Source: Megalobrama amblycephala | Taxonomy: Eukaryota > Chordata > Actinopteri > Cypriniformes > Xenocyprididae | Assembly (NCBI RefSeq): GCF_018812025.1 | Contig: NC_063049.1 | Span: forward strand, 36,780,447-36,844,446 | DNA length: 64,000 nucleotides | Direction: 5' to 3' | Shown here: positions 63,701 through 64,000 of the stretch, in pieces | Layout of the letters: each line of letters opens with the position of its first letter | How positions within the stretch are numbered: position 1 is the stretch's first letter | The notes under the pieces: generated by a model | Told to the model about the DNA's origin: nothing | The model's input: the letters and a program-made list of their open reading frames with translations, nothing else | The model's database searches: none | Translations under genes and position numbers: made by a program

Positions 63701-64000
63701 CTGGAAAATATTAAGTTTATTAAATAATAGATAACTATTATAGATGACTATTATAAAATATATATTGGAATTATTGGTTTCTGCAATTGAAGATTGCATG
63801 ACCAAAGATGATCTTCACTTACCAGAAGCTCTAACAGCATCCACAGTTTCACATGGTTCACCAATGCCATACTTATTTTGAGCCAGAACCCTGAAGCAAT
63901 AAGATCTACCAGCCTCTAAACCATCAATCTTGAAAGATGTTTTAGTACAAGTGTTCGAAACATTTGACCAGGCCTTCCTTTCTGCATCTCTCTTGTCAAC
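18462..64000 (-). CDS. ttn: Titin, C-terminal part: A-band super-repeats, kinase and M-band (5' end outside window)
   Basis: Titin is the giant sarcomere scaffold running from Z-disc to M-band. This segment binds the myosin thick filament and ends in the M-band. I reconstruct 46 coding exons (e1 at the right edge to e46) with GT-AG introns and no frameshift or premature stop. Domain order is: ten 11-domain Ig/FN3 super-repeats (the first lacks its opening Ig), Ig-Ig-FN3-FN3-Ig-Ig-FN3, the titin kinase, then M-band Ig domains separated by unique linkers. The final residues (VNVSIRSM) match the vertebrate titin C-terminus. All complete exons upstream of the kinase exon are multiples of three, bounded by phase-1 introns, so each could be skipped in frame. 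Teleosts carry more than one titin gene; I cannot tell which paralog this is. Joined exon coordinates are given entry by entry below. Confidence 0.97.
18882..19166 (-). CDS. ttn: ttn e45 (Mex5): is7-like Ser/Met-rich linker
   Basis: 95 codons with no Ig fold: [16 protein letters not shown], then a Ser/Met-rich stretch ([20 protein letters not shown]), then [12 protein letters not shown]. Its position between the last two Ig domains equals mammalian is7, which binds calpain-3 and is alternatively spliced. The exon is 285 bp, phase 1 at both ends, so skipping keeps the frame. Confidence 0.88.
19167..19873 (-). other. ttn intron before the is7 exon
   Basis: This 707-bp intron is among the longest in this part of the gene. 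I see no extra exon or repeat inside it. Confidence 0.6.
19874..20027 (-). CDS. ttn: ttn e44 (Mex4): second half of the penultimate Ig
   Basis: It encodes [20 protein letters not shown], then [20 protein letters not shown], completing the Ig begun in e43. It starts in phase 0 and ends in phase 1. Confidence 0.9.
20134..20630 (-). CDS. ttn: ttn e43 (Mex3): linker, one Ig and half of the next
   Basis: It opens with a helical-looking charged linker ([20 protein letters not shown]). An Ig follows ([32 protein letters not shown]), then the first half of another Ig ([38 protein letters not shown]) continued in e44. Phase 1 in, phase 0 out. Confidence 0.9.
20757..20913 (-). CDS. ttn: ttn e42 (Mex2): second half of an M-band Ig
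   Basis: It encodes [20 protein letters not shown], then [20 protein letters not shown], finishing the Ig begun at the end of the kinase exon. 157 bp, phase 0 in and phase 1 out. Confidence 0.9.
21020..26205 (-). CDS. ttn: ttn e41 (Mex1): Ig-FN3-kinase and M-band Igs with linkers
   Basis: A 5,186-bp exon. Order from the 5' side: Ig (the A169 equivalent, about 26205-25920), FN3 (A170, about 25905-25620), linker with the Tyr/acidic motif NYDEEVDD, kinase (25516-24752), regulatory tail, then Ig M1 (about 24590-24300). Next come a short basic linker ([15 protein letters not shown]), Ig M2, Ig M3, a linker of about 465 residues, Ig M4, an acidic repeat linker, Ig M5, a KSP linker and the first half of the next Ig. 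The 5' Ig-Ig-FN3 run just before the kinase corresponds to mammalian A168-A170, where MuRF1/2 bind. The kinase exon in mammals (Mex1) has the same layout. Confidence 0.93.
21150..21305 (-). other. KSP-repeat linker (is4-like)
   Basis: Seven Ser-Pro units in about 45 residues: VKSP, IKSP, IRSP, IKSP, IKSP, VKSP, VKSP, separated by Pro-rich spacers. Mammalian titin has a shorter KSP set in the equivalent M-band linker that is phosphorylated by proline-directed kinases during myogenesis. I infer the same role here. Confidence 0.8.
21620..21760 (-). other. Acidic linker with internal tandem duplication
   Basis: The segment between M4 and M5 contains two near copies of (F/L)EATEVTTV(V)KEVV, about 20 codons apart, embedded in Glu/Lys-rich sequence ([19 protein letters not shown]). 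The DNA copies are also alike ('gtagcttcaagtttggtctc' and 'gtagcttcaaatttgatctc'). It is probably a flexible or helical spacer. Confidence 0.75.
22215..23610 (-). other. Long M-band linker between Ig M3 and M4 (is2-like)
   Basis: About 465 residues without an Ig fold. It starts Lys/Glu-rich ([20 protein letters not shown]) and passes through an aromatic/basic part ([39 protein letters not shown]). It then becomes Arg/Ser/Pro-rich with an acidic run ([16 protein letters not shown]) and ends with SP motifs ([16 protein letters not shown]). Likely disordered and phosphorylated. Myomesin binds near M4 in mammals. Confidence 0.75.
24752..25516 (-). other. Titin kinase domain (degenerate)
   Basis: 255 residues from [18 protein letters not shown] to NHPWL. 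The Gly loop (GRGQFG) and the ATP-site Lys (YMAKFVK, codon 25427-25429) are kept. The HRD motif is HFD (25155-25163), as in other titins. The DFG position reads ELG (25088-25096), where mammals have EFG. In the P+1 loop, mammals have EYYAPE with the inhibitory Tyr; here it is EFAAPE (25019-25033), with no Tyr. A regulatory tail follows with [20 protein letters not shown]. Probably a mechanosensing pseudokinase scaffold rather than an active enzyme. Confidence 0.9.
26294..26887 (-). CDS. ttn: ttn e40: FN3 plus Ig (A167-A168 equivalent)
   Basis: FN3 with [20 protein letters not shown], then Ig with [20 protein letters not shown] and [14 protein letters not shown]. By position relative to the kinase, the Ig equals A168, part of the MuRF1 site in mammals. 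594 bp, phase 1-1. Confidence 0.92.
26977..27282 (-). CDS. ttn: ttn e39: FN3 at the A-band end
   Basis: FN3 ([20 protein letters not shown], then [14 protein letters not shown]). 306 bp, phase 1-1. It follows the tandem Ig pair of e38. Confidence 0.92.
27379..27948 (-). CDS. ttn: ttn e38: tandem Ig-Ig after the last super-repeat
   Basis: Two Igs in one exon: [20 protein letters not shown] / [15 protein letters not shown] and [20 protein letters not shown] / [15 protein letters not shown]. The second lacks the usual Cys pair. The Ig-Ig pair breaks the 11-domain rule and marks the end of the C-zone. 570 bp. Confidence 0.92.
28110..28409 (-). CDS. ttn: ttn e37: FN3, position 11 of the last super-repeat
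   Basis: FN3 with [20 protein letters not shown] and [15 protein letters not shown]. 300 bp, phase 1-1. Confidence 0.92.
28541..28843 (-). CDS. ttn: ttn e36: FN3, position 10
   Basis: FN3 with [20 protein letters not shown] and [15 protein letters not shown]. 303 bp, phase 1-1. Confidence 0.92.
28938..29522 (-). CDS. ttn: ttn e35: Ig plus FN3, positions 8-9
   Basis: Ig ([35 protein letters not shown]), then FN3 ([20 protein letters not shown]). 585 bp; the two domains share one exon, as in e7. Confidence 0.92.
29622..29924 (-). CDS. ttn: ttn e34: FN3, position 7
   Basis: FN3 with [20 protein letters not shown]; the usual DGG turn is EGG. 303 bp, phase 1-1. Confidence 0.92.
30032..30334 (-). 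CDS. ttn: ttn e33: FN3, position 6
   Basis: FN3 with [20 protein letters not shown] and [15 protein letters not shown]. 303 bp, phase 1-1. Confidence 0.92.
30473..30772 (-). CDS. ttn: ttn e32: FN3, position 5
   Basis: FN3 opening [20 protein letters not shown], with [20 protein letters not shown] and [15 protein letters not shown]. 300 bp. Confidence 0.92.
30862..31149 (-). CDS. ttn: ttn e31: Ig, position 4
   Basis: Ig with [20 protein letters not shown] and [15 protein letters not shown]. 288 bp, phase 1-1. Confidence 0.92.
31252..31845 (-). CDS. ttn: ttn e30: two FN3, positions 2-3
   Basis: FN3 ([20 protein letters not shown]), then FN3 ([20 protein letters not shown]). 594 bp with no intron between the domains. 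Confidence 0.92.
31942..32223 (-). CDS. ttn: ttn e29: Ig, position 1 of the last super-repeat
   Basis: Ig with [20 protein letters not shown] and [15 protein letters not shown]. In mammals the first Ig of each super-repeat binds myosin-binding protein C. 282 bp. Confidence 0.92.
32355..32657 (-). CDS. ttn: ttn e28: FN3, position 11
   Basis: FN3 with [20 protein letters not shown] and [15 protein letters not shown]. 303 bp. Confidence 0.92.
32748..33053 (-). CDS. ttn: ttn e27: FN3, position 10
   Basis: FN3 with [20 protein letters not shown] and [15 protein letters not shown]. 306 bp. Confidence 0.92.
33139..33435 (-). CDS. ttn: ttn e26: FN3, position 9
   Basis: FN3 with [20 protein letters not shown] and [15 protein letters not shown]. 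297 bp. Confidence 0.92.
33524..33814 (-). CDS. ttn: ttn e25: Ig, position 8
   Basis: Ig with [20 protein letters not shown] and [15 protein letters not shown]. 291 bp. Confidence 0.92.
33911..34216 (-). CDS. ttn: ttn e24: FN3, position 7
   Basis: FN3 with [20 protein letters not shown] and [15 protein letters not shown]. 306 bp. Confidence 0.92.
34314..34616 (-). CDS. ttn: ttn e23: FN3, position 6
   Basis: FN3 with [20 protein letters not shown] and [15 protein letters not shown]. 303 bp. Confidence 0.92.
34702..36768 (-). CDS. ttn: ttn e22: seven domains, FN3-FN3-Ig-FN3-FN3-Ig-FN3
   Basis: A fused 2,067-bp exon. It completes positions 10-11 of one super-repeat ([37 protein letters not shown]). 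It then starts the next at position 1 with an Ig ([20 protein letters not shown]), FN3, FN3 ([20 protein letters not shown]), Ig ([20 protein letters not shown]) and FN3 ([20 protein letters not shown]). Six introns present in other super-repeats are absent here. Confidence 0.93.
36870..37169 (-). CDS. ttn: ttn e21: FN3, position 9
   Basis: FN3 with [20 protein letters not shown]; the common DGGS turn reads DGCS, adding a cysteine. 300 bp. Confidence 0.9.
37262..37546 (-). CDS. ttn: ttn e20: Ig, position 8
   Basis: Ig with [20 protein letters not shown] and [15 protein letters not shown]. 285 bp. Confidence 0.92.
37652..37945 (-). CDS. ttn: ttn e19: FN3, position 7
   Basis: FN3 with [20 protein letters not shown] and [15 protein letters not shown]. 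294 bp. Confidence 0.92.
38052..39818 (-). CDS. ttn: ttn e18: six domains, Ig-FN3-FN3-Ig-FN3-FN3
   Basis: A fused 1,767-bp exon holding positions 1-6 of one super-repeat: Ig ([19 protein letters not shown]), FN3 ([20 protein letters not shown]), FN3 ([20 protein letters not shown]), Ig ([20 protein letters not shown]), FN3 ([20 protein letters not shown]), FN3 ([20 protein letters not shown]). Confidence 0.93.
39922..40227 (-). CDS. ttn: ttn e17: FN3, position 11
   Basis: FN3 with [20 protein letters not shown] and [15 protein letters not shown]. 306 bp. Confidence 0.92.
40342..40644 (-). CDS. ttn: ttn e16: FN3, position 10
   Basis: FN3 with [20 protein letters not shown] and [15 protein letters not shown]. 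303 bp. Confidence 0.92.
40765..41064 (-). CDS. ttn: ttn e15: FN3, position 9
   Basis: FN3 with [20 protein letters not shown] and [15 protein letters not shown]. 300 bp. Confidence 0.92.
41186..41473 (-). CDS. ttn: ttn e14: Ig, position 8
   Basis: Ig with [20 protein letters not shown] and [15 protein letters not shown]. 288 bp. Confidence 0.92.
41572..41868 (-). CDS. ttn: ttn e13: FN3, position 7
   Basis: FN3 with [20 protein letters not shown] and [15 protein letters not shown]. 297 bp. Confidence 0.92.
41960..42262 (-). CDS. ttn: ttn e12: FN3, position 6
   Basis: FN3 with [20 protein letters not shown] and [15 protein letters not shown]. 303 bp. Confidence 0.92.
42345..42932 (-). CDS. 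ttn: ttn e11: Ig plus FN3, positions 4-5
   Basis: Ig ([34 protein letters not shown]; the usual core Trp is Met), then FN3 ([20 protein letters not shown]). 588 bp, the same fusion as e3. Confidence 0.92.
43030..43326 (-). CDS. ttn: ttn e10: FN3, position 3
   Basis: FN3 with [20 protein letters not shown] and [15 protein letters not shown]. 297 bp. Confidence 0.9.
43435..60606 (-). CDS. ttn: ttn e9: giant A-band exon, 58 domains, five full super-repeats
   Basis: A 17,172-bp exon (5,724 codons, phase 1-1) with no stop. Domain 1 is the last FN3 of one super-repeat. Domains 2-56 form five complete 11-domain super-repeats, with first-Ig starts near 60313, 57057, 53745, 50503 and 47257. Domains 57-58 (Ig near 44019, then FN3) open the next. 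FN3 domains show PGPP...W.(K/E)P..DGGS and FRV.A.N; Ig domains show G(R/K)P.P...W and D.G.Y. This is the thick-filament C-zone, where FN3 domains contact myosin and the first Ig of each unit contacts MyBP-C. It equals the about 17-kb giant exon of mammalian TTN. Confidence 0.96.
44020..47257 (-). repeat. Super-repeat 6 of the window (fifth in the giant exon)
   Basis: Ig ([20 protein letters not shown])-FN3-FN3-Ig-FN3-FN3-FN3-Ig-FN3-FN3-FN3, about 3,238 bp. The FN3 after the second Ig is about two residues shorter at its start ([11 protein letters not shown] versus [12 protein letters not shown] in the sister units). Confidence 0.85.
47258..50503 (-). repeat. Super-repeat 5 of the window (fourth in the giant exon)
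   Basis: The 11-domain unit opens with an Ig ([20 protein letters not shown]) and spans about 3,246 bp. No insertions relative to its neighbours. Confidence 0.85.
50504..53745 (-). repeat. Super-repeat 4 of the window (third in the giant exon)
   Basis: The 11-domain unit opens with an Ig ([20 protein letters not shown]) and spans about 3,242 bp. Confidence 0.85.
53746..57057 (-). repeat. Super-repeat 3 of the window (second in the giant exon), with insertion
   Basis: The 11-domain unit opens with an Ig ([20 protein letters not shown]) and spans about 3,312 bp. It is about 66 bp longer than its neighbours, explained by an insertion in its last FN3 (53905-53985). Confidence 0.85.
53905..53985 (-). 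other. Acidic 21-residue insertion in an FN3 loop
   Basis: In the position-11 FN3, the sequence between the shared Cys and Trp is 27 residues ([19 protein letters not shown] in the middle). The sister FN3 domain has 6 (KAEEEE). It is Ala/Glu-rich and probably a flexible surface loop. Confidence 0.85.
57058..60313 (-). repeat. Super-repeat 2 of the window (first in the giant exon)
   Basis: The 11-domain unit opens with an Ig ([20 protein letters not shown]) and spans about 3,256 bp. Confidence 0.85.
60691..60993 (-). CDS. ttn: ttn e8: FN3, position 10
   Basis: FN3 with [20 protein letters not shown] and [15 protein letters not shown]. 303 bp, phase 1-1. Confidence 0.92.
61111..61698 (-). CDS. 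ttn: ttn e7: Ig plus FN3, positions 8-9
   Basis: Ig ([35 protein letters not shown]), then FN3 ([20 protein letters not shown]). 588 bp. Confidence 0.92.
61817..62113 (-). CDS. ttn: ttn e6: FN3, position 7
   Basis: FN3 with [20 protein letters not shown] and [15 protein letters not shown]. 297 bp. Confidence 0.92.
62215..62412 (-). CDS. ttn: ttn e5: C-terminal two thirds of an FN3, position 6
   Basis: Starts [19 protein letters not shown] and includes [15 protein letters not shown]. 198 bp; it joins e4 across a 106-bp phase-1 intron, so this FN3 is split. Confidence 0.9.
62519..62623 (-). CDS. ttn: ttn e4: N-terminal third of an FN3, position 6
   Basis: 105 bp encoding [20 protein letters not shown] through [14 protein letters not shown]. 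The DGGS turn reads TGGS. Spliced to e5 it makes a normal-length FN3 (303 bp). Confidence 0.85.
62717..63307 (-). CDS. ttn: ttn e3: Ig plus FN3, positions 4-5
   Basis: Ig ([35 protein letters not shown]), then FN3 ([20 protein letters not shown]). 591 bp. Confidence 0.92.
63413..63700 (-). CDS. ttn: ttn e2: FN3, position 3
   Basis: FN3 with [20 protein letters not shown] and [15 protein letters not shown]. 288 bp. Confidence 0.92.
63823..64000 (-). CDS. ttn: ttn e1 (partial at window edge): FN3, position 2
   Basis: The C-terminal part of an FN3 from [13 protein letters not shown] to [20 protein letters not shown], ending in a phase-1 GT donor. The exon continues beyond the window. Confidence 0.88.

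Overview
The window is vertebrate nuclear DNA from a ray-finned fish, most likely a cyprinid (carp, zebrafish or goldfish group). The basis is the titin gene structure, the neighbouring fkbp7, and families of short inverted-repeat DNA transposons whose ends read TTAAAGGGTTAGTTCACCC, which I associate with cyprinid genomes. The species assignment is inference. All recognisable genes lie on the minus strand, so gene order runs from right to left.

Positions 1-12.7 kb hold no gene I can support. They carry several MITE-like palindromic elements (62-322, 4376-4980, 6175-6572, 11216-12050), microsatellites and a LINE/SINE-like 3' tail (12340-12674). Positions 12762-14855 hold a complete four-exon fkbp7 gene: signal peptide, FKBP peptidyl-prolyl isomerase domain, two EF-hands and a C-terminal HDEL. 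Positions 15119-17209 hold two non-autonomous DNA transposons, one a textbook hAT derivative with an 8-bp target duplication.

Positions 17.4-64.0 kb are the 3' part of a titin gene (ttn), with 46 exons reconstructed from GT-AG splice sites and an open frame throughout. The right edge cuts into an A-band FN3 domain. From there to 28.1 kb lie ten 11-domain C-zone super-repeats (Ig-Fn-Fn-Ig-Fn-Fn-Fn-Ig-Fn-Fn-Fn): nine complete, plus one lacking its first Ig. Five complete ones sit inside a single giant exon of 17,172 bp (43435-60606). The A-band end follows (Ig-Ig-Fn-Fn-Ig-Ig-Fn), then the titin kinase domain, then the M-band region of Ig domains separated by unique linkers with KSP repeats and an is7-like segment. 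The last Ig ends at the stop codon at 18462-18464.

Functionally, the titin part encodes the thick-filament ruler (myosin and MyBP-C binding super-repeats), the MuRF-binding and kinase signalling region, and the M-band anchor (myomesin, obscurin and calpain-3 sites in mammals). fkbp7 encodes an ER folding factor and is a neighbour by synteny, not by pathway. The most unusual points are a kinase that has lost the Asp and Phe of DFG and the autoinhibitory tyrosine, a 21-residue acidic insertion in one super-repeat FN3 domain, an apparent count of nine rather than ten M-band Ig domains, and the absence of a plekha3-like gene between fkbp7 and ttn.
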